Origin: Zhengitettix transpicula
Lineage: Eukaryota; Arthropoda; Insecta; Orthoptera; Tetrigidae
NCBI GenBank assembly: GCA_037074705.1
Contig: CM073596.1
Location: forward strand, 57,502,001 to 57,566,000
Reading direction: 5' to 3'
DNA: 64,000 bases
In this document: piece by piece, positions 34,135 to 47,329 of the stretch
Position numbering within the stretch: the first letter of the stretch is position 1
How the letters are laid out: each line of letters opens with the position of its first letter
Program-made: the position numbers and the translations under genes
The notes under the pieces: model-generated
Database searches by the model: none
What the model was told of the DNA's origin: nothing
Seen by the model: only the letters and a program-made list of their open reading frames with translations

Positions 34135-37100
34135 CTGCAAAATAACACGTGGTTAGCGTGATCCGCCATTGTGCTACCCGCGCAGGCACTTTCCCATTCA
34201 AGGCGACACCAACACGAACACCGACGTATAATTAGAAAACAGATACACGGCTGTAACAGTAAAAGACGTAACCTTGCCACTTCTGTCAGATTTTAAGACA
34301 CGTATGTGATTAGACAAAATAAAACGTTGATAATTCAACTTGGGACAGTCTCAACCGATTAACCAAAATCGAACAAGAATCCATCACAGATTTTAGTAAT
34401 ATTGAAAGCCCAAATTATTAGTATTCACAAGTAACTGATATTCCGAAAAAGACATCACAGAAAAAGTTGAAGGGAAATCGAAACATTATGAAGGAATACC
34501 AACATTTGAAGTACATTTCTCTCCACTACACAGACGCCATTTTAGCAAATAACAGTATGAATGGTACAAAGGGGGAAAAAATGACATAAAATAAACAATG
34601 CAGAATTTTGCTGCTGAATTTATTTTATTCTGTAACTTGTATTACAGCTCGCAAAAATTATTTAACATTAGGAGTTTGTATTAAAATGCGCTACATCTAT
34701 GTCAAAGTCAGGTAAGAACATTTGGAAAAAAATATTTTAATTCTAAAATGGTTTAATACTGAAGTACTTATAACCGTGATTATAAAAAAAAGATGGAATT
34801 TTGATTACATTTTAACAAACACATGGAATTGTAAGTTGTTGTTTTTTCTTCACAATCATGTTAAATGTCAGTTCAAAGTGACAAAATAATATTCAATAGA
34901 AAAATTACTTAAAAACGTGTCACTCGAACATTAAATCATAAATGTTTTTCAATCATTATTAATGATTGGAAATTATTATTTGGCTTGTTAAGATGTTGTG
35001 ATAACATATCAAAGAATGTGTGTTTTTTTATTAAATTCTACCTTATCAGTTAAGTGTCTGTCTGACTGTGTGGCATCGAGAATGTTTATTAAATCAATTA
35101 TCGGATGATTCGATGATGAGAATCATTATTATTCTCCTTAAAGTTCAATACTATTATTATTATTATATTTTGTCTCCTTAAGAACGAAATTTATTGCTGC
35201 GGTTTACAGACTACGGAACTTTGATGCGGTGTATGGAAAAAATTCTATAACTTTAAGGATCAGAAAGGAAAGTAATATTGCTGCTGATCGATTAAGATAG
35301 TCTAAGGTTAAGTTTGAGAGCCCCATTGCTTTCGGTAATTCTGCACAAAATTGTCTTTTGCTGCTGTCGAAGTAATTCAATTTGGTCGCCTTGTCCTATA
35401 TACCGATTTTGTCCGGGTCAGCAAATATCGGGCAGTGATCGAAATACGTCCATAAGCAAAAAAAGGAATTGCGCTAATGTACAGTCGTTATGCTTTTAAT
35501 AGCAGTCACTTTGCCTCCTACCTCAAAGCTAACGTAGCCGTGGAATGGAATTAGGGAAGGCAAGCGTGAAATTCGAAAAAAAAAACTCGGTATAGTAAAG
35601 TACAGCCAAACACAGTTGTTTTTAATTATAAACTCTGGTAGAAATGTTTGTGGCGTGAATCGTAAAGTAATAATGTACCGACAAACCTGGAATTCAATTA
35701 ACAGATTTTCTATAATATTGTATTCGAAATAAACAATCCTAACAAATATTATTTTTTACCTTTCAGTTCCTGTCTCTTCTCAACTGCCTCGTACGTTATT
35801 CGGAAACGCGTCTCTTCTTTTTTTTTAAAAATTGACGTTTTATGATTTCTTTTTCTCGTTCGTGGGAGACAACTCCTTTATAAGCTGTAAGAGCAGGTAG
35901 CGTGTTACAAGGTTACTTACTATGCCCTTACAGCCAAATACGGAGTTCCAGTTGAGCGAGTAAATGCTTAAATTATTCCAGTCTGGTGCTGGAGAGCTCT
36001 CGGCTAAACTTTCAAACACAGCGTATCACGGGGCACATGTCATTCGACTGATGATAAATGTGATATACTTTACCCTAGTAGAAGATAATTAAGTCGTACC
36101 ACATAGATGACGAAACTACTCTTAACAACGTGTAATAAAGGAACCGACTGTTTTTAAAAAAGACAGCAATTAATTGGGTCAGATGAAAAACTTTCTCAGT
36201 TAATTCCTTTAATATAAGAAATATATAAACATAGACAAAAAAAAGGTATGGTATAGACGGAAATATAGTCCCATTAATTTTCAGGGAGAATCGTTGTTAT
36301 TCACACTTGGAACGTGTATTATAAGACTCTCTGAAAAAGTTTTAAATATGACAACTACTTACGAGGTTTTAAAGAATAATTAAAAATGTCACCGCATCTA
36401 AATTAAGGACTCGCGGAAAATAACCGCAAAGTAGCACCACAAACGGACGCACAAAAATTGGCGTGGCAATAACTAGAAGCAAGGAAAAGTTCTAAGAAAA
36501 AGTTTATTATTCATTACTGAAATAAGATTAACATTTTTACACAGAATATAACTGACAAAGATTTTGTGCAACACAACTTCGTTTTGAAGAAATTTATTTT
36601 TATAAATTGGCAACAGATGTCGAATGATTGCGGACCGTTCAGGCAGTGGCAGTAAGTCAGTTTGGAGACAGGCAGTTATGTCAAAGGATTATTTTAAAAA
36701 ATGGCATAAAACATAAACGAAAGCTTATATATATATATAATTAAAGCCCTCTCCATTTCACATATAAATAAAGCAATTTTCCAGAGAATTCGTGTACGTG
36801 TGGAAGTTATCTTCATCTGTCCAATGTTGTTCTAAAATTAGACGTTATAATCAACTAAATAAATTGAAATAATTAGATGTACTGAAATAATATAAAAATT
36901 AAAGATAGATTAAATGTCTAAAGATAATGTGCATGTCAGTTTAGGCAACAGAGTAATAATAAATAATTCTAAGATTTTTATATGACCAGCTTCTAGTTAT
37001 CAGTTCTCCCACTTCCTAGTTTATATATATTACAAGACAAAATATCAGCATCTGAAATAAATTATCTTTTGGTCATAAATTATAGTAGCATTAAATATTT

Positions 37101-37494
37101 ACGGACCTATGGGCCATAAATACTTCTACTAGAGTGAAGTTGATATGGTGGGAGCTAACTAGAGGACAAAAAATCGTCCACATATTTCAGGGTGCAGCCT
37201 CCCTTACATGCACTTTCACTTTACCTACACATTTCCGACTCATATTTGCAGCAATCGAAACGTAACACAAACACACAGTTTTTCATTTACTTAAAACGAA
37301 ATAGCAGTGGCTTGGAAACATAAATTATACACGGAGTTCGTACCATTTATAAGTTTATTATCCTCGCATGTTAAAGAAATATTATTTAAAGACTTAAATT
37401 ATACCGATCCATAGACGAAAAAAATCTTATTTATGTACACAAACACATTACACACGAGGGTTGATTTCCGAAGCTGTGTACACAAGATACTCAC
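34135..37494 (-). other. Proposed intron of the tail-anchored protein gene
   Basis: About 3.36 kb, bounded on the minus strand by gtgagtatc at 37494 and ttttgcag at 34135. AT-rich with (TAT)n near 35150-35166 and (TA)n near 36726-36740; no recognised element inside. Confidence 0.45.
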
Positions 37495-37655
37495 TCGGCA
37501 AACAACGTTGTTCAGACTTTGGCGGGGTCTGTCGACCACAGCATTGCTGGAAGGAAGTGCCGGCCGAACAGCTGTCCAGACCTGGTGGGGGCGGCAGGGA
37601 ACGCGGCGGCCGTATGGAAGGGGAAGGGACCGTGACGTCACGCCAAGGACGGCCT
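37495..37655 (-). CDS. Candidate upstream exon of the tail-anchored protein gene
   Basis: GC-rich block on the minus strand ending in the strong donor CCGA-GTGAGTAT at 37494. In the frame that joins in phase 1 to the 34134 exon it reads GRPWRDVTVPSPSIRPPRSL and PPPPGLDSCSAGTSFQQCCG, a Pro- and Cys-rich sequence with no recognised domain. The alternative is that this block is mostly 5' untranslated and translation starts at 34102. The start at 37655 assumes the acceptor gtatgtactccag. If transcription begins nearby, the block could instead run farther upstream (an ATG in this frame is at 37666). A TGACGTCA palindrome (37633-37640) lies within it and is a CREB/ATF-type site by sequence. Confidence 0.42.
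37633..37640. promoter_or_regulatory. CRE-like palindrome TGACGTCA
   Basis: Perfect 8-bp CREB/ATF consensus in the only CpG-rich island of this region, inside the candidate first exon. Suggests, but does not show, a promoter here. Confidence 0.3.
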
Positions 37656-39680
37656 CTGGAGTACATACAGCAAACAGCAGCGTTGGCCCAAGCTAAGCCA
37701 AGATAAGACAAACTATGGGTGCGCACAGGCAAAGATCATAGTCGAGCTCGCGAGGTTCACACAAAGATTAGAACTGTGAAAGAAATCTACCACAAGTTAC
37801 CTATAGATACGTCTAGAAAAAAAATTCTCAGGCTTGTACATACAGAAATATTTTAACCCACACGTAAATCAAAAAGATACAATTAGGTATATTAATTCCT
37901 TTTCAAAATAAAAAAAAACTAATATTACACTAGGTTGTTAAAATTTTGACCGAAACAGATTATTTCAAGTCATAACGGGCCCGAAATGTAGAATTCCTTA
38001 ATTTAATCCGTTGTGACACACATTCAGTCATCGGCCACTGCCTCAACTCACGAGGCAATCAGTTGTTACAGCAGAGGGAACCGACTCATGGGGCCGTAGC
38101 TCCGATTTCCCTCTCAAGACGTAGATACTTTACATTATTGGTCTAAAACTTATTTCTTCTCCTCTACAAAAATTTATTTCCCGGTCGAAAATTTCTAGTC
38201 TACTTATTAAATAATGGAAATAACGCAAAACATCTTATTGTTTCCTATACATCACGAAAAGCTGCTTTGTAAAACGTATTCGTGTACCAAACATTTATTA
38301 TATTCCATTTAGTTTATCCTAAAGGTGTATAGGGTGACATATTAAAAAAAAACAGATATTAGCAAAGGCGAGTGTTCGGCGACGCCAAGAGGACAACGCA
38401 CTAATCTCCGGACTCGGTTGCAAGACACGCGCCCAGGCAGAAAAATACACCAATAAAATCAGGGGTTTTTTCGATTGGGACAAAGATTCGAGTGTGTGAC
38501 GCAGAGGATATAAAAGATATCAAAAGTTTCAACATTTGCGTCATTTTCTAGGACCAATGACATTTTACGATCCAAATAAACCGGGTTAAGATAGGCATAA
38601 CAATGAAATACTTGAAAAAAGCCTGCGGCGAGAAGGAACTTTTGTCTGACGGTGAGGTACTTGAAAGTAAGAGAAAGTCACTTGCGAATTGATCGGCGAT
38701 GCATAATCTGGAGGCATCACTGGAGAAATCACCACGACGGCGGATGATACCAGGTTACTGCCTCTTAGTGTTTACGTCTACAGTTATCATGAAATTTTAA
38801 GAAATCAAAATTGTTTCGCTCAGAAATTAATATTTCCGTAGTAGCGATAAATTAATTATTTGTAAATAAATAAGTTGAATTGTTAGTCATTTATTAATGT
38901 CCAATCAATTCCATCAAGATATTAAACCAACAATATATGTTTCATTATTTGTAGAATGAAAGTAAACGATTTCCACATTACGTGTTTATTTGGATGATAA
39001 ATAATAAATCAAAGAAGAAACTTTGAGGGCGAAATATATCGTGATAACACGCGAAAGTGCAGAAACTCATTTGCAAACAAATCAGTCGAGACACCTTTCA
39101 AAAGTTCTCTCTTTTCGATGCGATATTTCCGCAATTTTGCAACTCTGGTTCTAAAAATGGACCTTATTGAGGAAGGGAAGTTAATTAGATGAATCCTTCG
39201 TACTGGAATCTTAGTTACCACGAACGATTCAGTTTTATTAGCAACAGGAATTTACGCAGTTATTTAACATTAAAAGGAACATGAATATTTAGGAGAAGAA
39301 AAAAGGGAAGTTGCAAAAACTAAAAATACCTTTATGAACGGTTCAGTCTTACTGAAAATAACAACCAATTAGGTTAGAGTAAATAATGGAACTAGAAGCT
39401 TAACATTTTTATGATATAATTTTATTTGATTTAATTTTTGTTTGAGTCCTGAGTCCTTATTTCACGCAGATATGGAGCATATATAGGGAGAAGAACTCTC
39501 TCTATAAATAAGCACACAGAATGAATGCACCATCGCACTTCACTATAATAATAATAAGTATTCTCAGTGGATTAAAATGTAAACAAAATACAACCTTTGC
39601 GTAATATTTGTGTCATTCATGTGATGGCCTGTCATATTTAATTTTAGAATGAAAGGCTCCATAAAGGGGATGTGAAACTA
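37656..39680. other. Intergenic or intronic, no supported gene
   Basis: AT-rich; nothing recognised apart from ordinary short frames. Confidence 0.45.
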
Positions 39681-39689
39681 GGACCCCCG

Positions 39690-40435
39690 GGGTAATCCAC
39701 ATAGTGGCAACTCCCCTCTTAGAGCGTAGGAAAAGGGGTGAAAGGGGGGGATGCGGAAAGGTAGAGCAAGGTAGAGCAAGGTAGACAAGTGTTAACTAGG
39801 GCCCCCGGGCTATGGTTTAAGGATCCTACCCGGCAATTCGCCTAAAAGTTATGAAGGGAAAACCCTAGAAAAACCTGCACCAGGTAGGTTGGGCATTTAG
39901 TACTTGTCCGACGCCCTTCCGATGGCGAGAGAGAGGTTTGCTGTGGAGTCGCAGCTTTCCCCTCACCGTGCCTTGACTAGTTTAGGAGGCAGCTGGCAGA
40001 CTGTTCCAATGGGAAGAGGTAACAACTCTTACCGTATGCCCAAGTTCTGCGACCCCGGAACATACACCCCTCAAAACAGGCCGAGGTGCCTCGGCTTGTG
40101 GGAGACTTGGTTCAAAAAACCAGAGAGAGGAGAAGACATCCCCAAAGGTAGCCTCCTCCAGAGCTCTTACTTTTTTTTTAGGGTAACAGGCTACGTGAGG
40201 GTAATCCACGTTCGGCAACTCTCCTTTAATAGCATAGGAAGGGATTTGAAAGGGGGGATGCGGAAGGGTAGAGGAAGGTAGCCAAGGGTTAACTAGGGCC
40301 CCCGGACTATATGTTAAGGATCCTAGCCGGCATTCGCCTAAAAATAATGCAGGGAAAACCCTAGAAAAACCTGCATCAGGTAGGTCGACGCCCTTCCGAT
40401 AGCGGGAGAGGAGTTTGCTGTGGGGACGCAGGCGA
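39690..40435 (-). mobile_element. Family A retroposon, tandem pair (two units)
   Basis: On the minus strand the first unit (40435 to about 40179) is 5'-truncated, contains the central block and tail and ends in a short poly(A) (40170-40178). The second unit (about 40169 to 39690) begins within the head (gaggaggctacctttgggg) and runs to a tail of the variant subfamily (gttgccactatgtgg, 39721-39698). No direct repeats were found at the outer ends, so the two units could be a dimer or independent insertions. Confidence 0.8.
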
Positions 40436-41419
40436 GAGATACAGTGATGGTATTATTAATGGGAAAAATATGCCTTTGACGTGCGAGAATTTTAAGAGGT
40501 GCAAAGACAGGCGAATCCAAGAATCCTTACGTAATAGGAAACAACAGTGAGGGTGGAGGAACACCGATTGTTGGGCCAATGAGTACTTTCAGCTGTTTTT
40601 ATTTCACAACCCTTTAACAAACCCCATAGTCATTAAATTTCAATTTTGCCATCAACATTTACAATTCAGATAACAGTATAAAATTGGCGGCCGAAAAAGA
40701 TAGTGAATTAAAATCTTCTCTCATAATTAATTCTATGTCAACTACAAATAACAGAATCAATGTGAAGTTTTGTATGGCACGATGAGCTTTTGCAGACTTT
40801 TTTAAAAAAACGCCGGTGAATTTCTGACAGACGAGCGAACCGGACAAATATCGTTGGATACGTAATTACGTTTTTCAAAGCTGACACACTCATGTTCCAA
40901 ACGGTATCAATGTCAGTAAAATTATTACCAGAAATGTCGGGCATAGAGAGAATTATCTCAGAGAACAGTACAGTTAATTTCCAGAATAAAAGAACTTTTG
41001 TTCTTTATGGGAACAAAGTCAGGGTCTCACAATACAGCCATTAAATAATGTTATATAAGAATTACAATGTTATCACTTCTATCTACTATCAAAAAAATTT
41101 CGCATACCATAATTTAGTTGCACGTAACACATTTATATAAATACCACTAACATTAATTAATATAATGAAAATATGCCCACTTAACCTTAATTACAATTTG
41201 AAATTATAATCTTTATTTTATATATATATGTAGTATGCGATGATTATCAACTTAAAAATTTTATTTCTTAACATTACTTACGTCATTTTAAATATTAAAC
41301 ATATATCCAAAAATTAAGTGACGAATCTAATTCAATATCTAAATGTAACGTTGTAAATTTTGTCATGGCAATTACGAAACAAAATATATTTATTCAGCAC
41401 CACCAAAACTAAAAATAAA
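40436..41419. other. Intergenic, no supported gene
   Basis: AT-rich; minus-strand frames of 60-70 codons here have no coding character. Confidence 0.5.
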
Positions 41420-41610
41420 TAACACGGAATATACGCCAATACAGACAAAATAAGTGACAACGTTACTGCGATCCTTTCTTCAGGTGCTAAGAAGAGACTA
41501 GAGCGACACAACTGCACTCGTCAGTTGGCAAAACTCAAAAGTGAAACAAACGCAATGACAGTGGGAAAACAGAAGGTTTAGCGTAATAATAATAAGGGAT
41601 CTTACTTTAA
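41420..41610 (-). mobile_element. Family B Penelope-like element, degenerate copy
   Basis: Minus-strand match to the 24.3-kb copy through gggaaaacagaaggttta, cagttgtgtcgctctag and cacctgaaga, ending with the ttttgtctgtattggcg tail. The hammerhead-like core is damaged: the GAAAC box is lost (gtaacg instead of gaaacg). No direct repeats found. Confidence 0.75.
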
Positions 41611-42295
41611 AAAAAATTATTTAAAGTTCATGAATACATAAATTACTTCAAAGTTTAACGTTGATTATACCATGGAATATTTCAAGGCTTTAAAAGAAAT
41701 AAATCGCAATTACAAACAGTTTTTATGTGCTCTATTCTGTCACTAATATTTTCCAAACTATACAAATCTTTTAAATTATATAATTAATTTAATGCAGGTA
41801 TCAATTAATTTTAAGAATATCTCTAATTGGGATATTCATTATATCAATCCAGGATTCAAATAAACTCCGTATTTTTAAGACTGTTGAAATGTATATATTT
41901 AGTATAACTTTATCTGTTGCTATACATTATATATTAACGTTACAGATACATCATAATAGGAGCATTACTGATTTTTTTTAAAAAAAAATTGTCCTCACTT
42001 CTACGAAAACCGCATTACCGATCATTAAATTAGAGATTAAATAATATATTACGTATCACAAAGAGTAAATTAAGTTACATATGAAGATAGACAATGCAGC
42101 TAATTAACTACAAAAATAATATTTATTTTACAACTGACACGTTAAAAAAAAGGTCCCCTTCTTGAATGGATTTTTCTGTTAATTTGCACCGAATTAATTG
42201 AGATCGCTTATCCAACATTTTCACATCCTAAAGAAATAATAAACCTTAAGATACAACAAACGAGACTCTAAGAATAATACAAGGGATTCACTTAC
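41611..42295. other. Intergenic, no supported gene
   Basis: Very AT-rich. Confidence 0.5.
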
Positions 42296-42332
42296 CGAAT
42301 TAAACCTTTAAAACGTACTCGGTGGCCTGTTC
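42296..42332 (-). CDS. Speculative 37-nt microexon
   Basis: On the minus strand a strong acceptor (gctttcctctcacag) precedes 37 nt that are open in one frame (TGHRVRFKGLI) and end at a near-consensus donor (CG-GTAAGTGAA). Its trailing phase of 2 would join the candidate acceptor at 37655. Both sites are good, but 37 nt plus one phase match is weak evidence, and nothing upstream was found to splice into it. Confidence 0.15.
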
Positions 42333-42812
42333 CTGTGAGAGGAAAGCGGCGCTGGGTGTTTGCGTGGGTTGCACGTAATTAGCTGCTATATTTTAAACAG
42401 ACACAGAGTGCGTAATAAAATTAACGTCACTGTTTACAGAGACGTGGATGGATAGATTACACAAAAGAACGTATATTCTTATAAGACAACAAGGGAAGTA
42501 ATTAACAACTAATAGCGAACGGATCCGTATGAATAATTTATAATCTAAATACTAGAAATGTAATAAAACGAGGTGAATGGTCGAAACACGCTTCTGAAAT
42601 TAAGATTCAATGATAGAGAAATAAAAAAAATTGTAGGTTAAACAAGTAATTGGGCTATTGAAATATTTTTAAAAATAATTTGAGTAGTAAATATTGGACT
42701 ATTGTATAATCCAATAGGTTATAATTTAAGGAACTCAGTTTTATTAATCACACAAATTTCTCTAAAATTTTTCAATTAAAATTCTACAAAATATTTTTCA
42801 GTAAGGTAAGTG

Positions 42813-43112
42813 TTTTTTTGGGTGTAGACAGGCTATGTATAGGGTAATCCACATAGTGGCAACTCCCCTCTTATAGCATAGGAAAGGGATTGAAAGGGGG
42901 GATGCGGAAGGGTAGAGGAAGGTAGCCAAGGGTTAACTAGCATTTCCTTCTCCGTGCCTCGACCAGTTTAGGAGGCAGCTGGCCGAATATTCCAATGGGA
43001 ATAGCAGACAACTCTTACCGTATGCCCAAGGTCTGTGACCCCGGAACATACACCTCTCAGAACAGGCCGAAGTGCCTCGGCTTGTGAGAACCTTACTTAA
43101 AAAACGGAGAGC
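42813..43112 (-). mobile_element. Family A retroposon, internally deleted variant-subfamily copy
   Basis: Flanked by identical 10-bp direct repeats aaggtaagtg (42803-42812, 43113-43122). On the minus strand it starts within the head (ctctccgttttttaagtaag), runs to ggaaatg, then jumps directly to ctagttaacccttggct, losing about 200 bp of the central block. The tail is the variant form (gttgccactatgtgg, gcctgtctacac) with a short poly(A). Confidence 0.88.
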
Positions 43113-43122
43113 AAGGTAAGTG

Positions 43123-46100
43123 GTTTTCGGATTTTATATTTATTTATTTACCCTACCGTATTCTACGATGAGAGAACAAATAAAAGTCTGAACTCGTAAG
43201 ATATAGATAATTTGGTGAGAGGTGCAAACCTTACAATTTTCGACTACTGCAGTTCGCGCATCTAAGAAATTATTCAAACGTGTCCCAAAATATGTGATTT
43301 TTTGTGGGCAGTGACAGCAATTTTTCTATCTGTAGAATTATAATGGATGCCATATCTACTACCACTTCGTACGACAGGGTGATTGAATTTAAATTATTCA
43401 ATCAAAATTTGGCTCTTCTCTTCTTTCTTTCCCAAGTCGGAAATAATATTGTTTATTTTAGCGTCACTTCATGTATTAAGTCTATCGCATGACATGGACA
43501 ATACATGACGGTATAGATAATTTTAAGATTTCTGAATGTTTTAATATATTATTTTTTTCTTTCCTTATTTGTGACAATATTCACACATTATCAGAATTAA
43601 TTTCACAGGCTCATTGAACAGAATGGTTTTATTACTTCTGGTATTTTTTTCACGCTCTTTGTTTAATATCATATTAGGAATAATACATAATACATCTAAT
43701 ACAATAAGTTTATTTCTACTTGCCTACAAGTTTCTATACGTTAAAAGTATTCGTATCGAATAACACTATTGAATTTTTTTTCATAGTTTTATCGTCTGAA
43801 ATAGTTTTGATATACCCACAATCACGTAAAACCAGCGACCTGTGTCAACATTAGCAGCGTATAATTGCAGAGAAGGAACTACTGATAGCTAGAAAAAAAT
43901 ATTTTCTTTCTTAATTTAAATTCAAACTTTTTTAACACTACAGATATATTGATAGAAGTTTTTAACTGACTCGTGTTAAATTTAAATTAGTAATAATTGG
44001 TCAATACTCAGAATATTTACTTAAAAAAGTTTTATATATATATATATATTAAATAATTTTTTTTCATTATAATACTCAAATAATTTTTATATATGTTTTA
44101 AGAGGTCCCTATTCAATGGTAAGAACCGTTAGTTCATATTTGTAGCATTTAATGTTTATAAATAATTATTTCCGGCTGTTGGTCAATTTGTACTAATTTA
44201 ATGTACCACTCAAGTGAATCTGAGTACGAGGGGCCAAGAAACTTTATCAAGTTTTTTGATAAACAAGTGAGATAAAGTGTGGAGATTTCACTTGCACGTT
44301 GTCATCAGTCGTGGTAATTTTAATACTGACGAAGGTTACAAAATGTTGTAACTATTGACATTCAACGGGCAGTGACGTTATGAAATTCGAAGCCAGGGCT
44401 CTGTAATTTAATTACAAACTCTCTGATGAAATTTAATGTCTATCTGTCAGGCCCAGATGCGGCATTATCAATGCTAACTAACATCACCACGACACGTGTG
44501 ACTGACTGATACGCCTTGTCACACGATATGTTCAAAGTTTTATAGACCGCGGCGGACAACGTTTGTAACAAGCTTGTGCACATATAAATTACACCAAACT
44601 CACTGCACTAACACGAGACCCTTTTCCACTTTGGTGATTTAAACACTAGCAAAAATGCAAATACGTGTCCGAAACCAGAAACCTATTATTTACTACTCTT
44701 GCGTTCATGTACGGATTACATCTGCACGTCCTTACAGCCTCCACTACGCGTGTATCAGCATCAAATTTTTACCTTTCAAATCTATCTCCAAATTTAATAA
44801 AAAAACTACAGCTCGCTTTCTTACTTTTCTCTCGGATGCGTTCAAAAATAATTTTTTTGTTGCAAATGAAATTATTGAGTATAGCAATACAACAGCGGGA
44901 ATGTCAAGTTGAAATACAAAAAAATTAATAAATTTACGACGGTAAAGCTGCCCCAGTAGGTACCTGCCTCGTTTGGTACACTTTCTGGGTTTCTTAGTAG
45001 GAATTTACTATACTTGACAGACAAAAATAGGTACTGTACATATGTGATGGAATTTATTTCACTTTAGCTATTAAATTGAGTTAAATATTTAGTTACACAG
45101 AGTAAATAATTAAGATAATTTCTGCTGTTTATTTCGCTCATACAATGATGCAGTCTCAAGATTATTTATTATTTACGTAATTACTTAAGTAAAAATCTGT
45201 GTCAAATATTATTTCATCCAGGACTAACACAGGACAAAATAAATATATTTATATTGACCAAATCATGCACGAAATTATTGATACATAATTCCGACAGCTT
45301 ATTTAAAAATTAAAAATTGTGGCTATATTATTCAATAGTGAAAAATATATTATTCCGCAAATAATACCCATTAATATTAATAAAATGAGCTGTTTACAAA
45401 TATAATAATTTATAAGCTAACTTTATATAGAAAAGGAAAATTCGGATATTACTTTGAAAAATGAGGGAATGAGTGTTTATGATATATAATATTAATGAAA
45501 TAATATAAAAATACAGATATTCATAAATATTCGTACTCTTAAATGGAAACAAATTCGTATACTCTATATGATACAATATATTCTAACTAAATACGACAAA
45601 AGAACGTAAAAACATTATTCAAAACAGTTTATATGTTCGGATAAAAAGTAGTAAGGTCAAAAATATCTGTTGGTTGAAGTATCGTTATTGGGATTATTGA
45701 ATTTCAACAGTTGTACCTAAAACTCCATTAAACACCAAAAAAGCTGTCCATTGATTCATGTGGAAACGAAATAAGCAGAACTAAGGAAATAATTGATTTG
45801 CTGTTTATTATCCGACAACAAGACACTAAAAATGACATGTTTATTGTTCATTTCTATTTAAAGTAATGACATAATGTGGCAAGAATTAAACCTAAAGATT
45901 TACCATATATGTAGTAATTTATTAAAAGTATTATTTTATTTATTTAAATGACATGTGAGATGTGAAACAAATTGGCAACCAGCACATTACGAAATTAAAT
46001 TACATTAAACACTCATTTGAAAATTACTCGATTTACACAAACAAATATTCTCATTTTATTTTACAAATTATAGTTGCACTTTATTCTGAGAATTAATTAT

Positions 46101-47320
46101 AAATTCATTTAATTTTTGTTTGATAACAAATTACTGTCAATAATCACATATTATAATTTTGTTGTGAATAAATTTTTAAGTAATAGCTAATTATTGACAC
46201 CCCTATACGATACTATATTTTAATTGAGTGGTTCCAACAATAATGTTGTCCACGCTTTGTGTGTTGAGTGATGAAATCACTCCTTCCTTTTTTTTCAAAT
46301 TGACTTTTATGGAACTGGCAATATAAATCACTCTTGCCGTGAATGTCACTAGGAATTGTATGATCAGAAAATTATATATGAGAAACTTCTAATTTGATTT
46401 ATGTACATGAACCTTTGTCCCTCTCAAGACACTTTATTTTCATCAGTGCAGGATGACGAGTTTCTCTCCTGATGTTCCGTATGTTTTTCCCGTTACTTAA
46501 CAAGATGTTAGAGATGGATTTCCCCATATTAATTTTGTCTGGAGATGTTCTGTTCCTCGTATAATTGAAAATAATAAATATTAGACATGAAAGAATTAAT
46601 ATTCAAGACGGGAATGATTTGTAGTCAAAAAAAAAATTACTTTATCGATGACAGTTCTTTACAGCCTCGACTGTTCACTATAAAGGAGAACACGGACTGG
46701 TGACGTATCGTTTTGTGCACCCTCAGGGGAAATCATGAAATTGCAAGGAATAGAGACGAGGGCAACGCCAAAATGTGCAGAGAGAACGAATGTTTGCATA
46801 GACCCGAACGTGTCCCTGACCCAGAAAATTTATCGATTTGTGTCGAGAAGAATTAGATTCGGCCATTAGAGGCAATTAATAACAGCGAGCTGGCCTGTCG
46901 GAGATCCCTTATCGATGACTTCCCTCCGTTTTACAATGAGCTATGAACCACATTTTCTAGTTTAACCAGTCCCCCCCCCCTTCCAAAAAAGAAAAAAGAA
47001 AGTGTTTTCTTACCCCCAACTCCTCAGCGCCCAAATAGTAAGCATTTGAGTTATTATCCATAGCAATTGTACCTTTCATGCATAATGCAAAGTTTCCAAT
47101 CCAAACGTAACTGCAGTTCTCGTATCGAACATCTGAGTGTTCGATTACAACCTTCTTCTAAGTCTGTTTAAATATTACCCTTTGTTAAGACAGGATAAAA
47201 GCAAGAAAAAAATTAATGTTCGTAAATTTTGTTCAGCCACATAATTAAATATTCACCACACCGGGTTCACATTCTCCAGAATCAACAAAACTCCTACAAG
47301 TAGTCAATATTTAACTGTTT
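43123..47320. other. Intergenic, no supported gene
   Basis: About 4.2 kb of AT-rich DNA with (TA)n at 44034-44049 and a C run at 46972-46980. Several short open frames have no supporting signal. Confidence 0.5.
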
Positions 47321-47329
47321 TTAGTGATT

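Noticed and set aside
33771..34156. Plus-strand open frames opposite the tail-anchored protein exon
   Set aside because: Ser/Cys/Arg-rich low-complexity translations that are antisense shadows of the GC-rich minus-strand exon.
37495..37655. Alternative reading of the GC-rich block in the other minus-strand frame (through SLNNVVCRVS)
   Set aside because: That frame reaches the donor in phase 0 and does not join the terminal exon frame, whereas the chosen frame does.
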